The notes: generated by a model from the letters alone, not told the origin. 50,594 nt of DNA from Richelia sp. UBA3308 (GCA_002361335.1 DESS01000144.1:15977-66570), one strand, 5' to 3'; shown: positions 34,463 to 43,643, numbered from the stretch's first letter. Program-made: numbers and translations.

Positions 34463-35097
34463 TTTTATATACTCCAAAAACACAAAAGTTGTTTAGTCCT
34501 ATAATTTGCGATAAGAGTCAACTGATAAACTCTCATACTCTAGTTTAATTTAGCCTTCCCTGTTGTATCCAGTTCTATGAGCATGGAAGATGCAGAGAAT
34601 TCCTCATTACTACGTCTGTTTAATTGTGAAAACTACAAGTCTACGTTGACTCTTCCGTCATCAATTCTGGGGCAATGTTTACGCGCGCCAATTAGTCTTA
34701 GGATGTGCAAATAAGTAGCTTCATCGTCTTTGTTTGCCCAGATTTTATAGTTTTTATCTAAGAGGATCTAGTTTAGGTGTCATTTCAGTTATCAGTTTTC
34801 AGTTATCAAGTACCATATTGATAAATCGAGGGGCTTGCCCGAAATGAAAAAAATTTTTTTCTTTCCACCGCCGCCTCCCGGAGGCTTGTATCCTGTTTAT
34901 TTTTTGATCAGCTCCTTATATGCTGAAAAATTTGGGGTGAGCTTATCACTTTACACCAATACTCCCCCCCCATGCCTTGTTCCTCTAAGATTTAAAATAA
35001 AGTTTGTTATTATTTTTTATGAAAAATTAAGTTTTAAAAGCATTTGTAAATCTTGATAATTAAATACGCAGCTATTTAAGTACATTAAGAAAAAAGT
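34463..35097. other. 635-bp spacer, no gene seen
   Basis: Divergent promoter space for the small membrane protein and the PhnD-like gene. It has a short CAGTTATCAGTTTTCAGTTATCA repeat (34784-34808) and a GCCTCCCGGAGGC hairpin near 34873. A 73-residue frame (34835-35056) is low-complexity and rejected. Confidence 0.5.
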
Positions 35098-35985
35098 ATG
35101 TTTGCACCTAGGTTTGTACGATTCGGGTTTTTAATATTACTTGTACTGTTAGGGATAGGATGCAATTCCTCATATACAGTCCCAGAAAAAGTTACTTTAG
35201 GCCTAGTCAGCTATGGAGAAGAAAATGTTTCACTAGATAAATATGAGGGCTTTAAAAACTACATAGCAGCAAAAACAAAGTCGATTGTAGAATTAGAACC
35301 GGCTTACAACGAATTACGAGCTATGGAGCAAATTCGCCGCAAGCGATGGGATATCGTTTTTGCAACCCCTGGTTTAGCAGCGATCGCCATGGATAAACAA
35401 CTCTATGAACCTTTGTTTTCAATGGGTGAAGTCAGCAGCAGACAGCGTTCGTTACTGATAGTCAGAGACGATAGCCCAATTCAAAAAATACCAGATTTGA
35501 TGAATAAAACCATTGCTTTAGGTCAAATCGGTTCGGCTGCTGGCTATTATGTTCCTTTGTACGATCTCTACGGTTTAACCCTTGCTGATATCCGTTTTGC
35601 TCCCACTCCCAAAACAGTACTTCAATGGGTAAAAGAAGGTAGGGTTGATGCTGGTGCTTTGTCTGAAAAAAACTTTGAAATTTATCGACGGCAATTTCGT
35701 CAAACTAAATTTAAAACTATACACACCAGCCGGTGGATTCCCTCAGGAGTGGTACTGCTATCACCAACTGTTGAACGAAATCGGGAACGACAAATCCGAA
35801 AATTTATGAGTGAGGTTCCAGGAAATATCGCAGCTGATGCAGGCTATATCCCCAGTGCCAAAATTCCTAAGTACAATCAATTTATCGAGCTAATAAAAAA
35901 AGTTAAACCTTTAGAGGCAAGGATTAAAGAAACACCCGTAATTTTGCTACCCAAAGCATCTGATAATACAAACAAGACTGATTAA
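35098..35985 (+). CDS. PhnD-like periplasmic binding lipoprotein
   Basis: A 295-residue solute-binding protein of the phosphate/phosphite/phosphonate (PhnD) class. Signal peptide residues 1-21 end in a lipobox-like LLGIGC, so Cys22 is probably lipidated. Core signatures: LGLVSYGEE at the mature N-terminus, WDIVFATPGLAA near 83-94, IALGQIGSAAGYYVP near 140-155 and VKEGRVDAGALSEK near 180. No ABC permease or ATPase gene is near, so a transport role is doubtful; such orphans often act as ligand sensors. A Ser/Thr kinase gene follows 454 bp downstream on the same strand. Ligand unknown; an oxyanion is likely from the family. Confidence 0.9.
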   Translation: MFAPRFVRFGFLILLVLLGIGCNSSYTVPEKVTLGLVSYGEENVSLDKYEGFKNYIAAKTKSIVELEPAYNELRAMEQIRRKRWDIVFATPGLAAIAMDKQLYEPLFSMGEVSSRQRSLLIVRDDSPIQKIPDLMNKTIALGQIGSAAGYYVPLYDLYGLTLADIRFAPTPKTVLQWVKEGRVDAGALSEKNFEIYRRQFRQTKFKTIHTSRWIPSGVVLLSPTVERNRERQIRKFMSEVPGNIAADAGYIPSAKIPKYNQFIELIKKVKPLEARIKETPVILLPKASDNTNKTD

Positions 35986-36439
35986 TCATCTGTAAGCAAA
36001 AAATCGACTTTTACAATTTTTTATAAACTTTTATGAACTTTGTGCGAAATATCTTAAATGGATGGTGATGGATAATTGAGATGCTCGTAGAAATCAGTAA
36101 GTCGGCATGAAAAATTAATCCCAAGGATTTCGTTAATTTTACATTCTGTTACATAGTTCGATTTATTTGTGCCAATTTATTTTATAGCACTTTCCCAGAA
36201 ATAATGGAAAATGTAATTTTTTTCCAGTTAATTTTATTAAACCACCGATAAATTAACAAACAAAGACATAAGTCCTAAAATAAAAAGCTGAAAAATTCTC
36301 TTTTTTAAAAAATTTCCATTTCTATGGAAAAGTAACAGCATCAGGAAAATATTTGCATGGCAAACGGCAGTTTAAAACTAAAGTTTAAAACGAATAAAAA
36401 CTAATAATTAAATATATATCTTTTAGGAGTGAAAAATAA
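35986..36439. other. 454-bp spacer between PhnD-like and kinase genes
   Basis: AT-rich, without repeats or coding signal. The kinase has AGGAG (about 36425-36429) before its ATG. Size suggests a separate kinase promoter. Confidence 0.5.
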
Positions 36440-37675
36440 ATGTTTTTGCCCCCTTTGACAAAATCAGAAATAGCTTCTGGGACTTTAATTGATAGTCGTT
36501 ACATTATTCAAAAGATGCTGGGACAAGGGGGACTTGGGCGGACTTACTTGGCTTACGATACACGTCGCTTCAACGAACCTTGTGTTCTCAAAGAATTCGC
36601 TCCCTTTGGTACTGGTAGCGATGGAATCGAAAAATGTCGCGATTTGTTCAAAAGAGAAGCAAAAATTCTTCATAAATTAGAACATCCCCAAATACCCCGC
36701 TTTTTAGCTTGTTTTGAAGGAGAAGGTAGGCTGTTTTTAGTACAAGAATATGTTAATGGTAAAACCTATTCAAGGTTATTACAAGAACGTCAAAGAAATC
36801 AGCAAACTTTTTCAGAAGATGAAGTAATATTTTGGCTAAAAAAGCTATTACCAGTTTTGGAATACGTCCACGAACATCAAGTTATTCATAGAGATATTTC
36901 TCCCGATAATATCATGTTGCCTGAAGGCGGAGATTTACCAGTCCTGATTGATTTTGGTGTGGGAAAGCAAATAACCGAAATCAGCGGACCTAGCAAAATA
37001 AATCAAACAGCATTTGCTGGTAATATGTCCCTTGTAGGAAAAGTAGGATATGCTCCCCGCGAACAAATTAGTTTGGGTTTGTGTTCTCCAAGCAGTGATA
37101 TTTATGCCTTAGGAGTAACAGCAATAGTGCTGCTGACTGGTAAAAATCCATCCCACTTGATGGATAGATATTCACTAGACTGGAACTGGCGGTTTTATGC
37201 TAATATCAGCGATGCTTTTGCGTTGATACTCAATAGAATGTTGGCAGATACACCGAAAGCGAGATACCAAACAACTAAAGAAGTTCTCACGGAACTAGAA
37301 GAACTTGAAACTAAGCAAGCATTTTCATCTTTTTCGGAAAATTTTTTTGAGGCTCCAACAGTAGTTATACCCGAAACCAATTTAAACCCCACAATATCTC
37401 TTCCTAATTACCAAGTCCAAGAAACATTCGTTTATTCAATTGATAATCGTGAACACAGTTATAATCAAACACAATTAAACGTACTAAACCCTTCCTTCAT
37501 CAAAAATTGTCATCAACATTTAGCCTATTATATTGGACCAATGGCAAATCTGATTATTGAAGATGTATTAGCTCAAAATCCTCAATCAACACCGGAGCAA
37601 TTTGTAGAATTATTAGCAAGAGAAATTCCTGATTTCCAAATGGCAATTGAATTTACACGGAAGATATTTCCTTAA
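36440..37675 (+). CDS. Ser/Thr protein kinase with cyanobacterial C-terminal domain
   Basis: A 411-residue cytosolic eukaryotic-type kinase. All catalytic landmarks are intact: glycine loop GQGGLG (28-33), Lys51 in VLKEF, Glu73, HRDISPDN (Asp152 and Asn157), DFG (171-173) and APRE before the activation segment. After the kinase domain (about 20-290) comes a linker. The C-terminal domain (about 345-411) has the pattern FIKNCHQHLAYYIGPMANLI and QFVELLAREIPD, found in several cyanobacterial kinases and regulators and probably a protein-interaction module. There is no membrane segment. It is convergent with the haem sensor gene and follows the PhnD-like lipoprotein, suggesting a joint signalling role (inference). 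Confidence 0.94.
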   Translation: MFLPPLTKSEIASGTLIDSRYIIQKMLGQGGLGRTYLAYDTRRFNEPCVLKEFAPFGTGSDGIEKCRDLFKREAKILHKLEHPQIPRFLACFEGEGRLFLVQEYVNGKTYSRLLQERQRNQQTFSEDEVIFWLKKLLPVLEYVHEHQVIHRDISPDNIMLPEGGDLPVLIDFGVGKQITEISGPSKINQTAFAGNMSLVGKVGYAPREQISLGLCSPSSDIYALGVTAIVLLTGKNPSHLMDRYSLDWNWRFYANISDAFALILNRMLADTPKARYQTTKEVLTELEELETKQAFSSFSENFFEAPTVVIPETNLNPTISLPNYQVQETFVYSIDNREHSYNQTQLNVLNPSFIKNCHQHLAYYIGPMANLIIEDVLAQNPQSTPEQFVELLAREIPDFQMAIEFTRKIFP

Positions 37676-37737
37676 GTGATTAAATTTATTTACTATGATT
37701 TGTAATAATTTGATTTGTAATAATGTTATATGCTGAC

Positions 37738-37769
37738 AAAGCCGGTTTTGTAGAAAAAAAACCGGCTTT
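37738..37769. terminator. Bidirectional terminator
   Basis: AAAGCCGGTTTT (37738-37749) pairs perfectly over 12 bp with AAAACCGGCTTT (37758-37769), 8-nt loop. The A/T ends of the stem supply U-tracts in both directions. It lies 63 bp after the kinase stop. Confidence 0.85.
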
Positions 37770-37871
37770 CTTAATCTTCATTATCTTGAGATTATATATC
37801 AATTAAGTCCGGCTAATTACTGACTATATAACCCTATTGGGCGATTACTATCTACTACTCATGAATACTTG

Positions 37872-37956
37872 TTACTCATTACTTATGACTCATTACTTAT
37901 GACTTATTACTTATGACTTATTACTTATGACTCATTACTTATGACTCATTACTCTG
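37872..37956. repeat. 14-bp tandem repeat GACTCATTACTTAT
   Basis: Six copies of GACTCATTACTTAT with C/T variation at one position, ending 2 bp before the stop codon of the minus-strand sensor gene at 37958. Confidence 0.9.
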
Positions 37957-37957
37957 A

Positions 37958-38878
37958 TTAAAAAGATTCTTCAGGATTTCTATTAGAATTAGCAGGATAT
38001 CTAAGTCTATTCATAGCCATTTCTAAACTTAGCTTCATTCTTTTAAAAGCTCTAGCAAGATGACCAATTTCGTCATTAGATACCTGATCAAAATCCACTT
38101 CCATGTGTCCGGTACTAACTTCTTCTGCCACACGGGTAATACGTTTAAGTGGACGTATAATTTGTCGATTCAACAATATATTTACTAATACAATAACTGC
38201 GAGAAAAACAATCGATACAATACCTATAACCGTAAAAGATGATTTATTCGCTTTTTGAATCACTCTATCCGCAGGTACTGAAATAATTTGAGCACCGATT
38301 ATTTCATTTAACTTCCATCCAAATCCATTAGCTGCGCCATAACGGTCTATCATACTTGGAGGCGCAACATCAACCGTACTGTGACACTGTAAGCAACTTT
38401 TTTCAGTTACAGCTAAAGGACGAGCAATATAGAAAATATCTCCACCAGGAAGGGAACGAAAACCAGTCAATTCTGATTTTTGTTGCTTCTTGAAATCCTC
38501 AATAATTCTCGTTTCAAAGGCATCAGCTTTATTCCGAAGATTAGTCGGATTAAGTGTTGCTTCTTTATAAAAAAAGTCTTTATATTCTCTTTTATTTCGT
38601 AGATTTTCAAATACTTCCCTAGCTGAATAAGCAGGTATGGTTTGGGGTAAAAACGTCTTTGTTAATTTATCTTTTAATTCTGGATTTACTTGAGTATTAG
38701 TGTAATTCCGAACCGAACTCATCGTTTCCATCAAAATCAAAGCCGTATTGGCAACTTCCCGTCTGGCATTTTGCCTAAGTACGAAAGATAAAGTTAATCC
38801 ACTGAGGCTAACCCCTATAAGTAAGATAACCACCAGTAACACTGTAAATTTTTGTTTTAATCGTAAATTTCTTAACAT
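37958..38878 (-). CDS. DUF3365 (Tll0287-like) haem-binding sensor with HAMP, no output domain
   Basis: A 306-residue membrane protein. TM1 (about 11-33) and TM2 (about 215-236) enclose a periplasmic DUF3365/c-type-haem domain. Its single CxxCH motif is Cys162-Leu-Gln-Cys165-His166, placed as in Tll0287-type redox or gas-sensing domains. After TM2 comes a HAMP linker (about 237-290; RPLKRITRVAEEVSTGHMEVDF, NDEIGHLARAFKRM), and the protein then ends in a short polar tail. There is no kinase, cyclase or methyl-accepting domain. It must therefore signal through another protein; the convergent Ser/Thr kinase is the obvious candidate (inference). Confidence 0.9.
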   Translation of the reverse strand: MLRNLRLKQKFTVLLVVILLIGVSLSGLTLSFVLRQNARREVANTALILMETMSSVRNYTNTQVNPELKDKLTKTFLPQTIPAYSAREVFENLRNKREYKDFFYKEATLNPTNLRNKADAFETRIIEDFKKQQKSELTGFRSLPGGDIFYIARPLAVTEKSCLQCHSTVDVAPPSMIDRYGAANGFGWKLNEIIGAQIISVPADRVIQKANKSSFTVIGIVSIVFLAVIVLVNILLNRQIIRPLKRITRVAEEVSTGHMEVDFDQVSNDEIGHLARAFKRMKLSLEMAMNRLRYPANSNRNPEESF

Positions 38879-39832
38879 AATGTTAAATATTTTCTCTAAG
38901 TAAAATAAGTGTAAAAATATCCAGTTTTCGATAATATTTCAACTCACAAGCAATATTAATTACTACAAAGGCTAATTCAACTATTTCAGATTAAGCCTGA
39001 ATTCATCAGCTATAATCAACTGTTTGATTTACCAATCTTAAACTTTCCTTAACAGTACTTACGCGAGTACCACTTCGGACTATCTTGGTGCGGTACACGA
39101 CCCAGTCTTATTTTTCGTTTTAAATTACCGAGAAGACAGCCTACAAGAAAAAATGTGCCAGTCAACAAATAAATTGATAAAAAATTTTAATCCCCAATCG
39201 GATTCTAGTATATTACGAAGTGATTGAGTTATTTTTTTTAATTTAAGTAACATTTCTTCGTACTAATATAGTATGGTATAAATTAAGTTATCCATTTTAA
39301 ATCAGTAAAAAGTAAATATCATAAGTCTTGCTCATAGAAAAGGGCAGAAAATTTTTATATTAAATAAATTAAAAATTAATATTTTTTTATAAATTAAATC
39401 ACTCCCAACAGCCAGAGTAAATCGAAATCAAAGGTTGTGAAAAAAATAATAAAAGCTTTAAGTTGAGAATATTTTCAAAAATTTTTTGAGTAGTAAGAAG
39501 GTATTTGGAGCCGCTACAGGCGAAAAAATCACTATGTAATGCCATTTCTTTATCAAGATGCGCCGAATTTAGCCTTGTAGTTCTTTGAGGGGGATTAAGG
39601 GCAGCCGTACAATAAAGGCGATTGGTGACAGCCACTGCCTGAAGCCGTGCCATGCCCGTTCTCCGTCAGGTGTTCCCCTAGGGTAGGGCTTATCGCCGCT
39701 AAAAAAAATTGTGATTTTTCTTGTAGACCAACTTAATTGATAATTGTTAAGTGTCTCCCCGGGTAGACTTGCGATTTACCAAAAGTTGTGAGAATTAATG
39801 TCGTAAAGTGTTAAATCTCAATAATTGGTCTT
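38879..39832. other. 954-bp spacer with second MITE-like copy
   Basis: AT-rich upstream half, then the MITE-like copy at about 39539-39628, followed by a GC-richer stretch (39630-39705) with GCCACTGCC and GTTCCCCTAGGG elements. A 84-residue frame (39399-39653) runs through the MITE and is rejected as a gene. Confidence 0.5.
39539..39628. mobile_element. MITE-like element, copy 2 (diverged)
   Basis: The left end ATGCCATTTCTTTATCAAGATGCGCC matches the left end of the copy at 32426 at 24 of 26 positions. The right end GGGCAGCCGTACAATA...GATTGGTGA resembles that copy's right end. The interior is about 28 bp shorter. Confidence 0.6.
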
Positions 39833-40720
39833 ATGAGCTTTGGTATTTTCGATATATTTTGGATTTTTCTGCTGTTTTCTTCCTTGCAACCGATTTGGCA
39901 GCGCCGTCAAATGGAGTATAATCGCTTCCGCAGTATCGATGAATTTCAGCAAAAACGTAAAAGCCGGGTAATTTTACTGATTCACCGTCAAGAATCTATC
40001 AGTTTTTTAGGTATACCAATTTCCCGCTACATCACCATTGAAGATTCAGAAAAAATTCTCCGGGCAATTCGCCTGACTCCGCCAGATGTTCCGATTGATT
40101 TGGTTTTACATACTCCTGGCGGTTTGGTTTTAGCAACCGAACAAATTGCAAGAGCTTTGATTCGTCATCAAGCCAAAGTAACTGTTTTTGTACCTCACTA
40201 TGCCATGAGTGGCGGTACAATGCTTGCCCTGGCAGCGGATGAAATCATTATGGATGAAAATGCAGTATTGGGACCTGTAGATCCCCAACTCGGTAATTTT
40301 CCAGCAGCGAGTATTCTCAAAGTTGTTGAAGATAAACCAATTAGTGAAATTGAAGACCAAACCTTAATTATGGCTGACATATCCCGTAAAGCCATGAAAC
40401 AAGTACAGCGTTTTGTACGCACTTTACTAGAAGATTGCATCCCCAAACAAAAAGTTAAACCGGAAAATATTGAAAGCATTATCGAAGCTTTGACTACCGG
40501 ACAAGTTACTCACGATTATCCAGTAACCGTAGAAGAAGCAACAGAAATGGGGCTGCCCGTCACAGTTGGACTGCCCCGAATCGTCTACGACCTGATGGAA
40601 CTTTACCCGCAACCCCAAGGAGGAAGACCTTCGGTGCAGTACATTCCAATGCCTTACGATGACCGTCGTCCAGCTCTTCCTGTTCCCAAGGGTAGACCTA
40701 TGGAGGAATCAAACCGTTAA
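39833..40720 (+). CDS. SDH-type (ClpP/crotonase-fold) serine peptidase
   Basis: A 295-residue protein of the serine dehydrogenase proteinase (SDH_sah) family, which shares the ClpP/SppA fold. An N-terminal hydrophobic segment (about 5-20, FDIFWIFLLFSSLQPI) anchors it. HTPGG at 93-97 is the oxyanion strand and YAMSGGTMLALAADEI carries the nucleophile Ser126. NAVLGPVDPQLGNFPAASI (about 140-158) is strongly conserved in the family. The role is uncertain: membrane-protein quality control, as for SppA/NfeD-type peptidases, is plausible. The C-terminus is Pro-rich. It is a single gene. Confidence 0.9.
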   Translation: MSFGIFDIFWIFLLFSSLQPIWQRRQMEYNRFRSIDEFQQKRKSRVILLIHRQESISFLGIPISRYITIEDSEKILRAIRLTPPDVPIDLVLHTPGGLVLATEQIARALIRHQAKVTVFVPHYAMSGGTMLALAADEIIMDENAVLGPVDPQLGNFPAASILKVVEDKPISEIEDQTLIMADISRKAMKQVQRFVRTLLEDCIPKQKVKPENIESIIEALTTGQVTHDYPVTVEEATEMGLPVTVGLPRIVYDLMELYPQPQGGRPSVQYIPMPYDDRRPALPVPKGRPMEESNR

Positions 40721-40824
40721 TTCCATGGGGGGATGGGGAGAGCCGGGGAAGGAGACAAGGTAGAATTTTAACCTATTCTTAATCCCCAATCCCCAATCCC
40801 GAATTCACCTTTAATCTTTAATCC

Positions 40825-41694
40825 CTAAGGTGATGTCCTAGGAGTAGGAGTAGGAATAGGTGTGGCTTCCTCATTTTCATCCTCAGGAGTTTCTGTAGGA
40901 GTAGGTGTTGGTGTCGCCTCTTCATTTTCCTCCTCAGGAGTTTCTATAGGAGTTGGCGTTGGTTTTGGTATTACCGGAGTTGGCGTTACCTCAGGGGTAG
41001 CAGTTGGTGATGGTGTCGCGATGGGTGTTACTTCCGGTATGGGTGTTGTAGTGGGTGTTACCTCTGGCGTTGGCGTTGCTTCTGGTATTACCGGAGTTGG
41101 GGTTACTTCAGGGGTAGCGGTTGGTGATGGTGTTGCCTCCGGTGTTGGTGTTGCCTCCGGTGTTGGCGTTGTTTCTGGTGTTACCTCCGGTGTTGGTGTT
41201 GCAACTGAATCAGGTTGTGGAGTTTCTTGCTTCGCTAGCTGATTAAGTCTTTGTCGCAAAGCTAAGTCGGCTATTCCAGTTTGTTCAACCTGTAACTGTG
41301 TTTGGTATTCCTTAACGACTTGTTGCGTTCTTGGTCCGTAAAACTGATTGAGCGTTAACTTGGGATTGGGATTAGTGACTAAATTCAAGTTGTACTTGAG
41401 ACTTTGAACAATTTCGGCGGCGAGGTTTTGAGTTTGTGGACCTGCTACGCCGTCAACTCCGATCTTGTAACCCTGCTGAAATTCGCGGATTGCTTTTCTT
41501 GTTTGAGCATCCGTCAGAGGTGCATCTGATACTTTCACGTCATATCCCAATCCGTACAATACAGAACGAAATTCCCGTGGAGTATAATTTCTCTCTCGAG
41601 CTGCTAAAACTGCACTTGAAACTGCTATACCACCGGCAATCAGGCAAGCAGTTGCTAAACCAATGCTTCTATTACTAAACTCACACCACATCAT
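40825..41694 (-). CDS. Secreted peptidoglycan-binding protein with Pro/Thr tail
   Basis: A 289-residue exported protein. The N-terminal segment (about residues 11-31, IGLATACLIAGGIAVSSAVLA) is a signal peptide or anchor. Two PG_binding_1-like units follow (about 37-90, with FQQGYKIGVDGVAGPQTQ, and 100-150, with FYGPRTQQVVKEYQTQLQVEQTG). The C-terminal 120 residues are almost wholly TPTPEVTP-type repeats interrupted by two ETPE(D/E)ENEEATP blocks. The repeat tail is probably an extended, wall-spanning spacer. No catalytic domain is present, so it likely has a structural or targeting role at the cell wall. Confidence 0.88.
   Translation of the reverse strand: MMWCEFSNRSIGLATACLIAGGIAVSSAVLAARERNYTPREFRSVLYGLGYDVKVSDAPLTDAQTRKAIREFQQGYKIGVDGVAGPQTQNLAAEIVQSLKYNLNLVTNPNPKLTLNQFYGPRTQQVVKEYQTQLQVEQTGIADLALRQRLNQLAKQETPQPDSVATPTPEVTPETTPTPEATPTPEATPSPTATPEVTPTPVIPEATPTPEVTPTTTPIPEVTPIATPSPTATPEVTPTPVIPKPTPTPIETPEEENEEATPTPTPTETPEDENEEATPIPTPTPRTSP
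40840..41215. repeat. In-gene Pro/Thr codon repeat
   Basis: Imperfect 18-27 bp units (GGTGTTGGCGTTACCTC-type on the plus strand) encode the TP-rich tail. Two near-identical blocks at about 40966-41010 and 41087-41130 encode the same PSPTATPEVTPTPVIP stretch, showing internal duplication. Confidence 0.85.
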
Positions 41695-42030
41695 TAAAAC
41701 TCCGAGTTATTTTATTCGGCAGTATATTTGAACTTTACAGCTGCATTTTAAGTTGATTTAAGCGATTTTTTTCAATATCTTTTTCTTATTATTAATGATT
41801 TTTTTATTACCAGGTTTTTTTGTAACTTTTTTAAATAGCTAAGGAAGAACAATTTCGTCATCTTCCTATAGATGTATCTTACTTTTCTTATATAAACTAA
41901 AGATTTTAGTGATACAAAATACACTTCTAATGCTTTATTTATCTTGCAAAAAAGATTCTATAATCTCTTGTAATCAGTAAAAAAAATACGCTATATCTAC
42001 TTAATACATATGTAATACCACTGAGAAACA
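41695..42030. other. Divergent spacer, no gene seen
   Basis: 336 bp, strongly AT-rich with several T-runs. Presumed promoters only. Confidence 0.45.
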
Positions 42031-43476
42031 ATGATAAATAGAAAACCACCTAAAAAAATAAAACTTTGGTTTGAGAGATTTATGGTACTTACTGCCACAA
42101 TCAACTTAGGATTGGTATTATTTAACTTGACTTACGTTGAATGGCGTGATTTTTACCTACGAAACTTGCCTCAAATCCAAAGAATATACGACCCGATTAA
42201 AGGGATCGAACCCCATCGAGAAACTGAAAAATATTTAAGAACAGTAAAACAATTTGAGCAGCAAATCCGCGAAACAGGATTAAGTTCACCCCTATCTGTA
42301 AATAAATTACAGGAATTGCGCGAATTGAGCGTAGAAATGATAGAAGACGATCCATTTGCAGCAGCGAATAAAAGCGGTACTTTGGAAAAAATCAAAAATC
42401 GCATGCGCGATCGCCTTGAGAATGAATCGGCAAAAGGCGCTTTTAGGACTTTCTGGAGTCAAGAGTATTTTATAAGACAAGGTTTAGATAAAGAATTAGA
42501 TTTCTTTAACGAAAAAATTAAACCGTTAATAAGTACTAATTACTATCGAAGTATCGGCGAAAATGGAGAACCTACAGATAAATTTTGGCTTATTGATTTA
42601 CCATTTGTAATTTTATTTGCAATTGAAATCTTAGCTCGTAGTTACTATACAAAACGCCGTCATCCTGGATTTAGCTGGATTAATGCTGTTTTATGGCATT
42701 GGTATAACATATTTTTAATACTACCTTTTTGGCGTTGGTTGCGAATAATACCTGTGTTATTTCGTTTAGAAAAAACAGAGTTATTAAAATTACACAGTGT
42801 ACGTCACCAAATTCAACAAAGCCTTGTAGCTAATTTTGCTGAAGAAATAACGCAAATTGTAGTAGTAAGAGTAATAAATAAAACTCAAACCTCAATCAAA
42901 CGAGGAGACTTAACTAGCTGGCTGCAACATAGTCAAACATTACGTCCTTATGTAGACATCAATAATATTAATGAAATAGAAGCCCTAGCAGGAATTTTTG
43001 TCCAAACAGTTATTCACCAAGTGCTGCCAAAAATTCAACCGGAAATGATTGCTCTTCTACAGCACAATATAAATAGCGCATTTGACCAATCTCCGATTTA
43101 TCGCAACTTGCGAAACATACCCGGACTCGGGCAAATGCCTTTACAATTAAGCCAACAGTTGGCAACTCAAATTACAACCAATCTTTACCATGCTTTAGTA
43201 TTGGCAACAGAAGATCCAGTTTCGGCAAAACTAGCAAACCAATTAGTGAAAGGCTTTTCCAATGCTTTAACAGAGGAAATCCAAGAAAAACAAGTACTCT
43301 CAGAAATACAAAGTTTATTAATAGACTTCTTAGAAGAAATTAAAATTAATTATGTTCAGCGTCTTTCCGAAGAAGATATAGAGCAAATTCTCGAACAAAC
43401 TAGAAATCTAGATTCTAAACTATCTGTTCCTTTACTACCAGATACTAGTTCGGCACAAAAGCCTTATCTTTCTTAG
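42031..43476 (+). CDS. Membrane protein with voltage-sensor-like helices
   Basis: A 481-residue cyanobacterial protein I cannot assign. TM1 is at about 16-34. A soluble charged region (about 35-182) precedes a second membrane part: helix 186-205 (LIDLPFVILFAIEILARSYY, like S3 of ion channels) and helix 217-246 (NAVLWHWYNIFLILPFWRWLRIIPVLFRLEK). The latter has Arg235, Arg238 and Arg245 in an S4-like setting. No pore helix or selectivity filter follows. The C-terminal half (about 255-465) is helical and soluble, with repeated QIQQSLVANFAEEI-type amphipathic helices. It may be a sensor or a structural membrane protein. It precedes the rimP operon but a terminator-like hairpin separates them. Confidence 0.78.
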   Translation: MINRKPPKKIKLWFERFMVLTATINLGLVLFNLTYVEWRDFYLRNLPQIQRIYDPIKGIEPHRETEKYLRTVKQFEQQIRETGLSSPLSVNKLQELRELSVEMIEDDPFAAANKSGTLEKIKNRMRDRLENESAKGAFRTFWSQEYFIRQGLDKELDFFNEKIKPLISTNYYRSIGENGEPTDKFWLIDLPFVILFAIEILARSYYTKRRHPGFSWINAVLWHWYNIFLILPFWRWLRIIPVLFRLEKTELLKLHSVRHQIQQSLVANFAEEITQIVVVRVINKTQTSIKRGDLTSWLQHSQTLRPYVDINNINEIEALAGIFVQTVIHQVLPKIQPEMIALLQHNINSAFDQSPIYRNLRNIPGLGQMPLQLSQQLATQITTNLYHALVLATEDPVSAKLANQLVKGFSNALTEEIQEKQVLSEIQSLLIDFLEEIKINYVQRLSEEDIEQILEQTRNLDSKLSVPLLPDTSSAQKPYLS

Positions 43477-43605
43477 AATCGAGATTAGCAGCGATTGTAG
43501 ATTTTTTGCTGTAAGCATTTTGGAAAAATGCGCTAAACTCAGATTAAGGACGGACTGTCATCAAGTTCGTTGCAAGACTTCTTGGAAGATATCCTTATCG
43601 CAGGG

Positions 43606-43628
43606 AGTGGGTAATTGCCCACTTTTTT
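43606..43628 (+). terminator. Terminator-like hairpin just upstream of rimP
   Basis: AGTGGG (43606-43611) pairs with CCCACT (43618-43623) around TAATTG, followed by a run of T to 43628. It ends only 15 bp before the rimP ATG. It may end transcription from the upstream gene or act as an attenuator in the rimP leader. Confidence 0.7.
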
Positions 43629-43643
43629 TGTTGGAATAGCCAC

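Noticed and set aside
34835..35056. 73-residue plus-strand frame upstream of the PhnD-like gene
   Set aside because: Low-complexity Phe/Pro/Lys sequence from T-, A- and C-runs; no ribosome site or conserved pattern.
37872..37956. Tandem 14-bp units considered as a CRISPR array
   Set aside because: Units are directly contiguous with no spacers and no cas genes are near; it is a simple tandem repeat.
39399..39653. 84-residue minus-strand frame
   Set aside because: It runs through the MITE-like repeat at 39539-39628, which explains its open frame.
40862..41242. 126-residue plus-strand frame of Gly/Val/Ser repeats
   Set aside because: It is the antisense shadow of the Pro/Thr repeat tail of the peptidoglycan-binding protein.
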